Assembly (NCBI GenBank): GCA_021824175.1
Contig: JAKALP010000001.1
Location: 1 to 64,000, forward strand
Reading direction: 5' to 3'
DNA length: 64,000 bases
From: Deltaproteobacteria bacterium
Lineage (GTDB): Bacteria; Desulfobacterota; Desulfobacteria; Desulfobacterales; Desulfosarcinaceae
Below, piece after piece: positions 16,263-25,185 of the stretch. The notes under the pieces were generated by a model that worked only from the letters and a program-made list of their open reading frames with translations, ran no database searches and had not been told where the DNA came from. The first letter of the stretch is position 1; the number at the start of each line of letters is the position of its first letter. The translations under genes and the position numbers were made by a program.

Positions 16263-19010
16263 ATGAGCAGTAAAAAGTGGGTCTATTTGTTTAGTGAATT
16301 GGATCAAGCCATGCGGTATGTGAACAATGACTGGGATGCTGTACGCGGTCTCTTCGGCGGCAAAGGCGCGAACCTGGCCGACATGCAACGTCTCGGCGTG
16401 CCGGTGCCGCCGGGCTTTACCGTTACCACCGAGGCGTGCAACGCCTACTTGGCCGGCGGTGGTGTATTTCCAGTGGGTATGTGGGATCAGGAACTGCATG
16501 CCCTGATGGATATTGAAAAAATGACCGGCAAGGTCTTTGGTGACGGCGACAAACCTCTGCTGGTCTCCTGCCGTTCGGGCGCCAAGTTCTCCATGCCCGG
16601 CATGATGGACACCGTTTTGAACATCGGTCTCAATGACGAGACGGCCCAAGGCCTCATTGCCCTGACCAAAGATCCCCGTTTTGTTTACGATGCTTACCGC
16701 CGCTTGATTCAGATGTTCGGTTCGGTGGTCATGGGCATCGGCGATCACTCCTTTGAAGATGCCATTGAGCGGGTCAAACGCCAGGCAGGCGTCGCTTCCG
16801 ATGCCGAACTTAAAGCCGAGCATTGGCAGATTCTGACTTCCCAATTTAAAACCATCTTCCGCAGCCACACCCAGGTGGACTTTCCCCAGGACCCGGTGGA
16901 ACAGCTCAAGATGGCCACCGAGGCGGTCTTTAAAAGCTGGAATGGCAAGCGGGCCGTGGATTACCGCAATGCGGCCGGCATTGCCCATGACTTGGGCACG
17001 GCCGTCAACATCGTCACCATGGTGTTCGGCAACATGGGCGATGACAGCGCCACGGGCGTGGCCATGACCCGCAACGGCGCCACGGGCGAACCCAAGATCG
17101 AAGGCGACTATCTGATCAACGCCCAGGGCGAAGATGTGGTCGCCGGCATCCGCATGACCCAAGAGATCGGCCAATTGGCCAAGGAGATGCCCGAGGGTTT
17201 TAAATCCTTGCAGCAGATCGCCAAGACCCTGGAAAAACATTATCGCGACATGCAGGATATGGAGTTTACCATTGAAAAGGGCAAACTCTGGATGCTGCAG
17301 ACCCGCGATGGCAAACGCACGGCCCAGGCCGCCGTGCGCATTGCCGTGGATTTGGTGGCAGAGGGGCTGATTTCCAAGGAAGAGGCCGTGGCGCGCGTAT
17401 CCCCCAGCCAGATTGACTTCTTCCTGCATCCCCAGTTCGACAACAAGGCCGTGGCCGAAGCCCGCGGCGGCGGCAAGGTGCTGGCCAGGGGGTTGAACGT
17501 CTCACCTGGCGCGGCCGTGGGCAAAGTGGTCTTCGAAGCGGACCTGGCTGAAACCTGGGCCAAGGAGCAGGGCCGGCAAGTGCTTCTGGTGCGGCCTGAA
17601 ACCAAACCCGACGATGTGCACGGCATGCTGGCGGCCAACGGCATCATCACCAGCCGCGGCGGCCGCACCAGCCATGCGGCCCTGGTGGCCCGCCAATTCG
17701 GCAAACCGGCCGTGGTCGGCGTGGCGGCCTTGCAGATCGACCTCATCAAGCGGCGCATGATCGTGGGCGAAACCGTGGTCCAGGAAGGCGATTGGCTTTC
17801 CTTGGACGGCAACACCGGCGAAATCTTTGTCGGCCAGCTCAAAACCATGGTGCCGGACATCAAGGACCCCTGGTTGATCAAGCTGCTCTCCTGGGCCGAT
17901 GAAATCCGCACCCTGGGCGTATGGGCCAATGCCGACTATCCCCATGACGCCCAACGTGCGCGCGAGTATGGCGCCCAGGGCATCGGCCTGTGCCGGTCGG
18001 AGCACATGTTTTTTGAAAGCGAACGCTTGCCCCATGTTCAGAAGATGATCATGGCCACCTTGCCTTTTGACCGCCGCGAAGCGCTCAACGCGCTGCTTCC
18101 CTTCCAACGTGAGGATTTCGTTGGCCTGTTCCGGGTCATGGACGGACTGCCGGTGATCATCCGGCTTATCGATCCGCCGTTGCATGAGTTCTTGCCGGAC
18201 CTGATGGAGCTGATGAATGAGCTGGCCGACCTCAAATTACGGACTCAGCACGCGGGCACCATGGGCGAGATCGACAATCTGATTCAACAAATCCGGTCCA
18301 AGGAACGCATTCGCACCCAGGCCGAGCACCTGCGGGAGCAGAATCCCATGCTCGGATTGCGCGGCGTGCGCCTGGGCATTCAGATTCCCGAATTGACCAC
18401 CATGCAAGTGCGGGCCATCTTCGAGGCGGCCTGCATGGTGACCCGCGACGGCATCAAAGTACTTCCCAAGGTGATGATCCCTCTGACCAGCCATTGCAAT
18501 GAGCTCAAGCTGCAGCGGGCAGTATTGGAAGCCGAAGCTAAAAAAGTCATGGCGGAACAAAATACCCAAATCGAATACAAGTTCGGCACCATGATCGAGC
18601 TGCCCAGGGCGGCCTTGACCGCCGATCAAATCGCGGAGTATGCCCAATTCTTCTCCTTCGGAACCAATGATCTGACTCAAACCACCTATGGCATTTCCCG
18701 CGATGACGCCGAATCGGGCTTTCTCATGGCCTACATCAATCGGGGGATTCTGCCCGAAAACCCCTTTGCCACCCTGGACCGCGACGGCGTGGGCGAGCTG
18801 ATGCGCATCGCCGTGACCAAGGGTCGCAAGGCCCGCGCCGAGCTGGAATGCGGCATCTGCGGCGAGCACGGCGGCGACCCCGATTCCATAGCCCTGTGCC
18901 ACGAGCTGGGGCTGAACTACGTATCCTGCTCCCCGTTCCGCGTGCCCATTGCCCGTTTGGCCGCGGCTCATGCGGCGTTAAAGGAGAAGAAACGGAAGAA
19001 AAAAGGGTAA
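16263..19010 (+). CDS. ppdK: Pyruvate, phosphate dikinase
   Basis: A 915-residue enzyme interconverting pyruvate, ATP and phosphate with PEP, AMP and pyrophosphate. The N-terminal ATP-grasp half begins GGKGANLADMQRLGVPVPPGF. The central phosphohistidine is about His470 in GGRTSHAALVARQFGKP. The C-terminal TIM barrel carries RSEHMFF, MIELPRAALTAD, FSFGTNDLTQTTYG and the catalytic-cysteine motif CGICGEHGG. Length is normal. In anaerobes using pyrophosphate or acetyl-CoA assimilation it serves gluconeogenesis or glycolysis. It lies 120 nt upstream of the AOR gene without an obvious terminator between, so coupling is possible. Confidence 0.97.
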   Translation: MSSKKWVYLFSELDQAMRYVNNDWDAVRGLFGGKGANLADMQRLGVPVPPGFTVTTEACNAYLAGGGVFPVGMWDQELHALMDIEKMTGKVFGDGDKPLLVSCRSGAKFSMPGMMDTVLNIGLNDETAQGLIALTKDPRFVYDAYRRLIQMFGSVVMGIGDHSFEDAIERVKRQAGVASDAELKAEHWQILTSQFKTIFRSHTQVDFPQDPVEQLKMATEAVFKSWNGKRAVDYRNAAGIAHDLGTAVNIVTMVFGNMGDDSATGVAMTRNGATGEPKIEGDYLINAQGEDVVAGIRMTQEIGQLAKEMPEGFKSLQQIAKTLEKHYRDMQDMEFTIEKGKLWMLQTRDGKRTAQAAVRIAVDLVAEGLISKEEAVARVSPSQIDFFLHPQFDNKAVAEARGGGKVLARGLNVSPGAAVGKVVFEADLAETWAKEQGRQVLLVRPETKPDDVHGMLAANGIITSRGGRTSHAALVARQFGKPAVVGVAALQIDLIKRRMIVGETVVQEGDWLSLDGNTGEIFVGQLKTMVPDIKDPWLIKLLSWADEIRTLGVWANADYPHDAQRAREYGAQGIGLCRSEHMFFESERLPHVQKMIMATLPFDRREALNALLPFQREDFVGLFRVMDGLPVIIRLIDPPLHEFLPDLMELMNELADLKLRTQHAGTMGEIDNLIQQIRSKERIRTQAEHLREQNPMLGLRGVRLGIQIPELTTMQVRAIFEAACMVTRDGIKVLPKVMIPLTSHCNELKLQRAVLEAEAKKVMAEQNTQIEYKFGTMIELPRAALTADQIAEYAQFFSFGTNDLTQTTYGISRDDAESGFLMAYINRGILPENPFATLDRDGVGELMRIAVTKGRKARAELECGICGEHGGDPDSIALCHELGLNYVSCSPFRVPIARLAAAHAALKEKKRKKKG

Positions 19011-19133
19011 TTCACCCTTCGTACTTTTACAAACGGGCTTGGTCCTGGGACGGAACCTTGTTATAGTGGGGTGCCGCTAAGGTCCACGCCCGTTTGTGTC
19101 CGCACCATTCTTATTTCAAAGGAGAGAGACCCC

Positions 19134-20852
19134 ATGAAGTTCATCCGAGTTGATTTGACCCATCAAACCGTTACCCATGACGCGGTGCCCGCGGCGTATG
19201 CCGGCCTGGGCGGCCGGGGCTTAACCGCCGAGATCATCAATGCCGAAGTGCCGCCCCAGTGCGATCCCCTGGGACCTGACAACAAATTGGCCATTGCGCC
19301 AGGCCTGCTCAGCGGCACCACCCTGGTCAACACCAGCCGCATCTCCATCGGCGCCAAAAGCCCGCTCACCGGTACCATCAAGGAGAGCAACTCGGGCGGC
19401 AAGATCGCGGCCTGTCTTGGGAAGCTGGGCGTCACGGCCATCGTGGTCGAGGGCCAGGCCCCCAAAGGTTCTCTTTATGTGATGAGTGTAGACGTTAATG
19501 GTAATGCCAAGCTGCACGATGCCGCCCAATATAAGGGTATGCGCACCTATGATTTGTGCGCCAAATTACTGGCTGATTTTGGCCCGAAAAATACTATTAT
19601 GTGCATCGGTCCGGCCGGCGAATATCAACTGGGCTCGGCCAGCATTCAGACCACGGACGTGGATGACCGCCCCTGCCGGGCCGCCGGCCGCGGCGGATTG
19701 GGCGCCGTGATGGGCGCCAAAGGCTTGAAGGCCGTGGTGGTGAGCACCGAGGGCAAGAACCCCGATGCCCTGGCTGATCCGGAAGCCTTCAAGGAAGCGG
19801 CCAAGATTTTTGCCCAGGAGCTGCGCAACAATCCATTTACAGCCAAAGTTCTTCCCAAGTACGGTACGGCCTCCACTCTGGATGCGGTCAACGCCCTGGG
19901 CGCTTTTCCCAGCTACAATGCCACCAAGGGCACCTTTGACGGCGCGAGTAAAATCAATGGCGCGGCCCTGGTGAAGACCATCGAAAGCCGGGGCGGCAAG
20001 GTCCAGCACATGGGCTGCGCCCAGTGCATCGTGCAGTGCTCGAACGAATATGTGGACCCCCAGGGCAAATACGTCACCTCCTCTTTGGAGTATGAAACCA
20101 TTTGGTCCATGGGCGGCATGCTGGGCATCGATGATTTGGATACCATCGCCAGGCTCGATTACTTGTGCGACGATATCGGCCTGGACACCATCAACACGGG
20201 CGTGGCCATGGCCGTGGCCATGGATGCGGGTTACAAATCCTTCGGTGATTGCCTGGCGGCCATCGACATGGTGGAGGCCATTGCCCAGGGCACCGAGATG
20301 GGGCGGCTCATCGGCAGCGGCCCGGATGCTGTCGGCAAACATTTCAACCATCACCGCGTGCCCACGGTCAAAGGCCAGAGCATCGCAGCTTATGACCCGC
20401 GCGGCATGCAGGGCAACGGCGTGACCTACGCCACCTCCCCCATGGGCGCCGACCATACGGCCGGCAACATGTTGGGTCACTACATGGCGCGCGCCTTGGA
20501 CCCGCTTTCCCCCGACGGCCAGGTGGATGGGTCGCGTCAGGTCCAGATCGGCATGGCGGCCATGGATTGCGTGGGCATGTGTATTCTGGCCGGCATGGGC
20601 ATGACCACCAAGGAAGCCAGAAACGCCATGTTCCAGATGATTGGCGCCAAGTTGGGCACTCCGGTGGATTCCAAGGGTTACGCCGCCATGGGCATGCGCA
20701 CCTTGAAGGTGGAGCGTGAATTCAATCAGAAGGCTGGATTCACCGCCAAGGACGACCGCTTGCCGCGTTTCTTCTACGAGGAGCCGCTGCCGCCCCATAA
20801 CAAAGTATTCCTGGTCAAGGATGAAGATTTGGACAAGGTGCATAATTTTTAG
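19134..20852 (+). CDS. Aldehyde:ferredoxin oxidoreductase family protein (tungstopterin)
   Basis: A 572-residue enzyme of the AOR family, which oxidises aldehydes to acids with ferredoxin using a tungsten or molybdenum bispterin cofactor and one 4Fe-4S cluster. The N-terminus FIRVDLTHQTV and AYAGLGGRGLTAEI, then GPAGEYQLGSASIQTTD and RAAGRGGLGAVMGAKGLKA, are diagnostic. The cluster cysteines lie near residues 295-302 (GCAQCIVQC), with CVGMC near the C-terminus. The start at 19134 follows GGAGAGAGACCCC. It is slightly shorter than archaeal AORs. A MoaD-like gene follows after 8 nt. Confidence 0.94.
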   Translation: MKFIRVDLTHQTVTHDAVPAAYAGLGGRGLTAEIINAEVPPQCDPLGPDNKLAIAPGLLSGTTLVNTSRISIGAKSPLTGTIKESNSGGKIAACLGKLGVTAIVVEGQAPKGSLYVMSVDVNGNAKLHDAAQYKGMRTYDLCAKLLADFGPKNTIMCIGPAGEYQLGSASIQTTDVDDRPCRAAGRGGLGAVMGAKGLKAVVVSTEGKNPDALADPEAFKEAAKIFAQELRNNPFTAKVLPKYGTASTLDAVNALGAFPSYNATKGTFDGASKINGAALVKTIESRGGKVQHMGCAQCIVQCSNEYVDPQGKYVTSSLEYETIWSMGGMLGIDDLDTIARLDYLCDDIGLDTINTGVAMAVAMDAGYKSFGDCLAAIDMVEAIAQGTEMGRLIGSGPDAVGKHFNHHRVPTVKGQSIAAYDPRGMQGNGVTYATSPMGADHTAGNMLGHYMARALDPLSPDGQVDGSRQVQIGMAAMDCVGMCILAGMGMTTKEARNAMFQMIGAKLGTPVDSKGYAAMGMRTLKVEREFNQKAGFTAKDDRLPRFFYEEPLPPHNKVFLVKDEDLDKVHNF

Positions 20853-20860
20853 TACTTCCG

Positions 20861-21103
20861 ATGATTAAAGTGATCGTCAAACTCTACGGCACTCTCCCGG
20901 AGCGAATTCAAGCCTATGATCCTGATAAGGGGCTGATCCTTGAATTCGCCCAGGGGACCAAGGTTGCGGATCTTACCCAACGGCTGAACCTGGCCGCCGA
21001 GGATACCGGCGTGGTAGCCTTGGATGGCCGGGTGGCCGCTCCCGAAACGTCGCTTTACGATGGCGCCCAAATCCGCATTTTTCAGGCGGCTTATGGGGGC
21101 TAA
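20861..21103 (+). CDS. MoaD/ThiS family sulfur-carrier protein
   Basis: An 80-residue ubiquitin-like protein. It ends in AYGG, the di-glycine tail that is adenylated and thiocarboxylated in MoaD and ThiS. It has an N-terminal beta strand (MIKVIVKLYGTL) and a mid hydrophobic helix (VADLTQRLNLAAEDTGVV). It lies 8 nt downstream of the AOR gene, a common arrangement for MoaD paralogues dedicated to the tungsten cofactor. The predicted role, supplying sulfur to the dithiolene of tungstopterin, is inference from context. Confidence 0.88.
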   Translation: MIKVIVKLYGTLPERIQAYDPDKGLILEFAQGTKVADLTQRLNLAAEDTGVVALDGRVAAPETSLYDGAQIRIFQAAYGG

Positions 21104-21123
21104 AAAACAGGAGCACGGTAGCT

Positions 21124-21273
21124 ATGCAGATTGAGATTCCGGAAGCCCTTGCGGACAGAATCAGATCTTACTGTGAAAAGAACGACACCGAGCCCAAGGA
21201 GTTTGTCTTCGACGCCATTATTGAAAAGCTGGAACAGGTCCATAAGGAGAGAAGAAAAAAACCGAGAATTTAG
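21124..21273 (+). CDS. Small 49-residue protein in the AOR operon
   Basis: It opens with an ATG 20 nt after the moaD-like stop, preceded by CAGGAGCACGGTAGCT. The product starts MQIEIPEALADRIRSYCEKN and continues with an EPKEFVFDAIIEKLEQV helix and a basic tail (RRKKP). The beta strand plus two helices resembles a ribbon-helix-helix (CopG/Arc-like) DNA-binding fold, which would fit a small operon regulator, but this is only shape-based. Its placement between two co-directional operon genes supports it as real. Confidence 0.6.
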   Translation: MQIEIPEALADRIRSYCEKNDTEPKEFVFDAIIEKLEQVHKERRKKPRI

Positions 21274-21312
21274 CCGGATGCTCTGAGTTCACCCTAAAAA
21301 AGGAGCTCTTCC

Positions 21313-22185
21313 ATGAGAGAAGTGGATGGATTTCGCTTCATGCCTCCCTCCCTGGGGGCATGGATCAGGCAGAGTATCAGAGAAGGCGCCTATAAAGGCA
21401 TCATTCCCTGGACACCCCTTAAAAAGCCGCTGGCCCAGAGCACCATGGCCCTCATGACGTCGGCCGGCATCAATATGCGCAATGATCCGCCCTTTGACAT
21501 GGCACGCGAAAAACGCGAGCCAACCTGGGGCGACCCCACCCATCGTGAGATTCCCCGCCAGGCCACTGAAAAAGATGTGGATGTGAACCATTTGCATGTC
21601 AATACCGAGCCGATCAAGGCCGATCTGAATGTCATCCTGCCCCTGCGGCGGTTTGAAGAATTCGAAGCCGAGGGCGCGATCGGACGCCTGGCGCCCACCC
21701 ATTACTCCTATTATGGCTATCAGCCCAATCCCAGCGTGCTGCTGCAAACCACCATGCCCAAGGTGGCAGCCCGCATGCAGGCCGAAGGCGTCGAGGCGGT
21801 ACTGCTTACACCGGCCTGACCGCTCTGTTGCCGGTCCGTGGGACTGGTGGCGCGTTCGCTGGAAACCGCTGGAATTTCTACCATCGTATTGACTCCCACT
21901 CCGGAGTTTCACAAGGAAGTGGGCATGCCCAGGGTGGCGGCCATTGCCTACCCCTTTGGCCGCATCATCGGCCAGGTGGGCGACGCCCAGGGCCAGCGCG
22001 AAGTTCTGAAGCAAACCCTGGCCTGCCTGGAAAAAGCCGACCACCCCGGCCAGATCTTCCATCTGCCCTTTGAGTGGCCGGAAGCGCCCAAAGAAGTCAA
22101 ATGGCACCCGCCGGAGATTTCGCCCATCATCAAGTTGTACCTGGAAGAGATCAAGAAGGCGGCGGCTTCGGCGCGGAAGAAGTAG
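21313..22185 (+). CDS. Selenoprotein B family protein (glycine/sarcosine/betaine reductase type) with in-frame UGA
   Basis: Read through one TGA (21817-21819), this frame gives a 290-codon protein with selenocysteine at residue 169. Before the TGA the sequence is AEGVEAVLLTPA. After it the frame continues PLCCRSVGLVARSLETAGIS and IVLTPTPEFHKEVGMPRVAAI without interruption. GrdB-type proteins have the same layout: DAV.LT, then Sec-x-x-Cys, then an invasive helix and AGI.TV. Here U169 and Cys172 form the UxxC redox pair. A SECIS-like hairpin follows directly. The start follows AAAAAGGAGCTCTTCC. It is shorter than GrdB, so it is the small family member rather than a full glycine reductase subunit. 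Substrate unknown. Its 3' end overlaps the convergent ATPase gene by 35 bp. Confidence 0.88.
21817..21850 (+). promoter_or_regulatory. UGA selenocysteine codon and bacterial SECIS-like hairpin
   Basis: The TGA at 21817 is followed after 10 nt by an 8-bp stem. GCCGGTCC (21830-21837) pairs with GGACTGGT (21841-21848), with two G-U wobbles, closing a GTG loop. The loop lies 19-21 nt after the UGA, within the spacing expected for SelB-dependent bacterial SECIS elements, and has the usual G-rich apex. Confidence 0.75.
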
Positions 22186-24292
22186 TTTCTATTTCCTTGG
22201 CAATCTTCTCCCAGCCCTCCATGCCACCCGGCAGATTGAGGGCTTCGGCCAAGGTATTGAGCGCATCCAATGCCTGGGCCAGATTCATCTCTTTGGCCAT
22301 GCGATAAACCTTCATCCACGATAGCATGGCTTGGGTCATTTCTTCCTTTTGAAGATGGATATGGCCGATATTGAATAGTGTCGCGCAGAGACCGGCTCTG
22401 TCTCCAATCTGCTGGCATATGGCCAAGGATTGTTTCAGGTGCTCCAGCGCCTTGTCGTAGTTGCCTCGGGCCTTATAAACCTGAGAAATATTATTGAGTG
22501 TTGTCCCCTCTTTGGCCTTGTCACCGGTCTCCAAGCACAGGTTCAATGCGTCCATGAGGGAGTCAAGGGCAGAGTCCAATTGGCCCATCATCTTTTGGCT
22601 CTTGGCTATTTGCAGTAAAAGCGAAATCCGGTCTTGACCACTGGACACACAATTTAGCGCATCCCGCAACAATTCGATCCGGATCTCGTGAAGCCCCTGC
22701 TCTGAAAGATCCAGGCCCAGGCGGTGGGCGGCCTCCACGGCCTTTTCCAGGTCTCCGGAGCGTTGAACTTTCCAATAGTCGATCAAACCTTCAAACCATT
22801 GGCTGATGTCCAGATCCGTGGCTCCTTCGGCCCATTGCCAGGCTTTGTCGGTTATCCAGGTGAAGATGCCTTGCTGGGGCGCCAGGGGTTTGAGTTCTTT
22901 TAACAGGTCTTTGGCCTTCAGGGCTTGGCCGGCTTTGAGAAGATCCACGGAGAGTTCCAGTTTGGCCTGGCAGCGTTCATCGCAATCGCCAACTTCGGAC
23001 AGGTAGTCCAGGTAGGAGAATTGATTTTCTCGGACCTCCAGCGCAGGTTGTTCTCCTGCCAGCGCTTGGCGCAGTTCGGCGCGTTTTCTCTCCCGGTCTG
23101 GGCGGCCCTGGTACCACAGCTCGAAAACTTTGACGAGGTAGCCCAGGCGCTTGCGCTCGGCTCGGGATTCGCTCATGGCCAGCCAGAGGTCAAAAAAACC
23201 TTCCTTGATGCGGTAGAGGCGCGACCTTCTATCCTTAGGGTTTTCGGAGACTGTCAAGTACCCAGACTGGATCATGCGTTTGAGCAGGGAGGAGATCTGC
23301 TGGGGCGGCTTGCGCATGCGGGCCGCGATGGCGGCAGGGGTTCTGGGTTCGGTGCGCATCAAGGCCATGGTCTCCAGCAGGGCGCGCTCCTGGGGAGCCA
23401 GTTCTTTCATGCGATCCTGGTAGAAGGGAGTAATTTTGTCCAGCAGTTTTTCAAACTGGGTTTTTACTTCCAGGATGTTGTCAAAAGCGATCAGTTCATA
23501 GAGCATCATGATCAGGCGCGGATTGCCGCCGGTCATGGTATGCAGGGCCGCGATCTTTGGCACAAGCGCTTCAAACTGGTCCAGCAGGTCCTGGCGCTGG
23601 TCGTGCTGGAGATTGTTCTTCACCAGCTCCAGCGTCAATGTTTCAGAGAGATCTTCGAGCACCTGAATATCGAAGAATTCAAAAAACGGTTTTTGAACAT
23701 TGTTGATATCGGAGAAGAAGACCGGCGAAGTGGCCACCAGTGTGGCGCAGGGTGAATCCATGAGAAAGGTTCTGAAACGATGGATGTCTTGTTCGTTTTT
23801 GATCTGTTGGCCAAAAAGGGCGTCCAGGTTCTCCATGAGCAGCAAAATCGTCCGCCCGCTCTCCTGGCGGTATCGGCGCAGGCGCGGGATCACCGCATCC
23901 AGAATCCGCTGATCGTCCTGGACCGTGCTGAGTTCATCGTACATTTTGCGCCACGGCTCGTCTGTTTCCGATTCCGCCAGGCTGCGGACCACTTCCAGCA
24001 AAATGTCGGCAAAGCACAGAATGCGATTATTCTCCTCGGCAAAGCGCACCACCGTATAGCGTTCTTTCAACTCGGGCTGGGTGAGCACTGCATTTTCCAC
24101 CAGGCTCAAAAAGTGGGTCTTGCCGATGCCACGCGGCCCGATAAAAAGAAAGTGCTGGCCGCCTTTTTTGCCGGCATTGCTTCTGAGTTTTTCGAGAAGA
24201 TCTTCCAGCATTTCTGTTCGCCCCACGGTGGTGTTGACCAGGCGTTCGGGGCTGGTGATGTGTGCGCGGAATAGTCCAATGGGATGGGTCAT
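22151..24292 (-). CDS. AAA/STAND-like ATPase with winged helix and C-terminal TPR repeats
   Basis: A 713-residue protein. The N-terminal P-loop ATPase has Walker A GPRGIGKT at 52-59 and a Walker B-like region ILLLMENLDALFGQ. A winged-helix segment (about 300-370) includes RTPAAIAARMRKPPQQISSL and SGYLTVSENPKDRRSRLYRI, MarR-like in pattern. The remainder is helical, ending in TPR units (about 540-690, for example KEGTTLNNISQVYKARGNYD and ALEHLKQSLAICQQIGDRAG). The layout suggests a signal-transduction ATPase with DNA- or protein-binding modules. No effector domain is visible. It starts immediately (1 nt) after the stop of the next gene upstream, so the two are one unit. Confidence 0.82.
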   Translation of the reverse strand: MTHPIGLFRAHITSPERLVNTTVGRTEMLEDLLEKLRSNAGKKGGQHFLFIGPRGIGKTHFLSLVENAVLTQPELKERYTVVRFAEENNRILCFADILLEVVRSLAESETDEPWRKMYDELSTVQDDQRILDAVIPRLRRYRQESGRTILLLMENLDALFGQQIKNEQDIHRFRTFLMDSPCATLVATSPVFFSDINNVQKPFFEFFDIQVLEDLSETLTLELVKNNLQHDQRQDLLDQFEALVPKIAALHTMTGGNPRLIMMLYELIAFDNILEVKTQFEKLLDKITPFYQDRMKELAPQERALLETMALMRTEPRTPAAIAARMRKPPQQISSLLKRMIQSGYLTVSENPKDRRSRLYRIKEGFFDLWLAMSESRAERKRLGYLVKVFELWYQGRPDRERKRAELRQALAGEQPALEVRENQFSYLDYLSEVGDCDERCQAKLELSVDLLKAGQALKAKDLLKELKPLAPQQGIFTWITDKAWQWAEGATDLDISQWFEGLIDYWKVQRSGDLEKAVEAAHRLGLDLSEQGLHEIRIELLRDALNCVSSGQDRISLLLQIAKSQKMMGQLDSALDSLMDALNLCLETGDKAKEGTTLNNISQVYKARGNYDKALEHLKQSLAICQQIGDRAGLCATLFNIGHIHLQKEEMTQAMLSWMKVYRMAKEMNLAQALDALNTLAEALNLPGGMEGWEKIAKEIETTSSAPKPPPS

Positions 24293-24874
24293 CTATTTGC
24301 CCTCATATTCGTAGCCGTAATACTTTTTCCACCAGATTTTCAGCAGCCGGCTGGTAAAATCAAGGGTGCCGTCCGGCTGCTGTTCGATGTAAAAATCGCT
24401 CTGCAGGTGCAGCAAAAGTCGCTGAAAATCTTGGCTCAGGGCCGCGCCTTGCCTGGGGCCGGTCCGGGAAGACTCGGTGCGGTGATAGATTTGAAACAGC
24501 GCGCCGTGGGTAAGCCCTTTTTCGCTCAAGGAGAGATTGCCCAGGATTTGGCACACCGCCTCGCGTTCCAGGGTTGGATAATGCAGATCGATGCGTGAAC
24601 GGTAATGCTGGAGCTTGTCCCTGGCCATTTCACCCAACAACGATTTATTGAATACTTCATCCACCACGGCCGCTGATAATGCTTCGGATTTATTTCTTTT
24701 CCACTGCCGGTAGAGCTCCTGGGTCAGCATCTGGAGGAACAGGGGAATGGGTGCGCCGAGCATGTCGTTGATTCGTTGAACTACCGTGTCGTCAAATTTT
24801 ACATTGCGTTGACGCAGCATTTGATGAACGAAGATAGTCACCTCTTCCTTTGTAAAGGACGGCAGGGGCTCCAC
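24293..24874 (-). CDS. 5'-truncated STAND/AAA ATPase C-terminal remnant
   Basis: A 193-residue open frame with a weak GTG start. It opens VEPLPSFTKEEVTIFVHQML and continues with NDMLGAPIPLFLQMLTQELY. In STAND-type ATPases this helical region follows the ATP-binding core (L.PL..EE...FV.....LG..P..LQ). No Walker motifs lie upstream: the frame hits a stop about 40 nt before the GTG. The ATPase core therefore appears lost, with the break near a GTTGTACAAC palindrome. The gene abuts the downstream TPR ATPase, suggesting that an original two-ATPase pair has decayed. It might still be translated as a helical accessory protein. Confidence 0.6.
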   Translation of the reverse strand: MEPLPSFTKEEVTIFVHQMLRQRNVKFDDTVVQRINDMLGAPIPLFLQMLTQELYRQWKRNKSEALSAAVVDEVFNKSLLGEMARDKLQHYRSRIDLHYPTLEREAVCQILGNLSLSEKGLTHGALFQIYHRTESSRTGPRQGAALSQDFQRLLLHLQSDFYIEQQPDGTLDFTSRLLKIWWKKYYGYEYEGK

Positions 24875-24884
24875 CTTCAGGTTT

Positions 24885-24960
24885 GTTGTACAACTGGATT
24901 GAATTATAAATTAGTATCGGGCGTTGTCAGTAATCTTCTAAAACTATTTTGTTGTACAAC
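24885..24960. repeat. Two GTTGTACAAC palindromes 66 bp apart
   Basis: A perfect 10-bp palindrome occurs at 24885-24894 and again at 24951-24960, each preceded by TT (12-bp direct repeat TTGTTGTACAAC). The second extends to a 14-bp palindrome. They sit immediately upstream of the truncated ATPase gene, in the 311-nt gap 24875-25185. They could be operators of a dimeric regulator or the ends of a small insertion or deletion scar. Nothing else recognisable is in the gap. Confidence 0.6.
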
Positions 24961-25185
24961 AACATTGATTTAGAAGTATATTTTTTGTCAGGGGTTAATA
25001 TTCAAATCAAGATGCGATATGCAATGAGGCGACCTAATTGGGGCATGACGAGGCTGATTGTGTTTTTGAATTGTCATAAAGCGGCTTAACCGCTATGGAT
25101 GTTGAGTATGAACTGATAGACAGTCTTGGGCGCACATCTATGAAGAGCCCATGCAAGCCAACCTTTCACCCATTCGGAGTCGACA

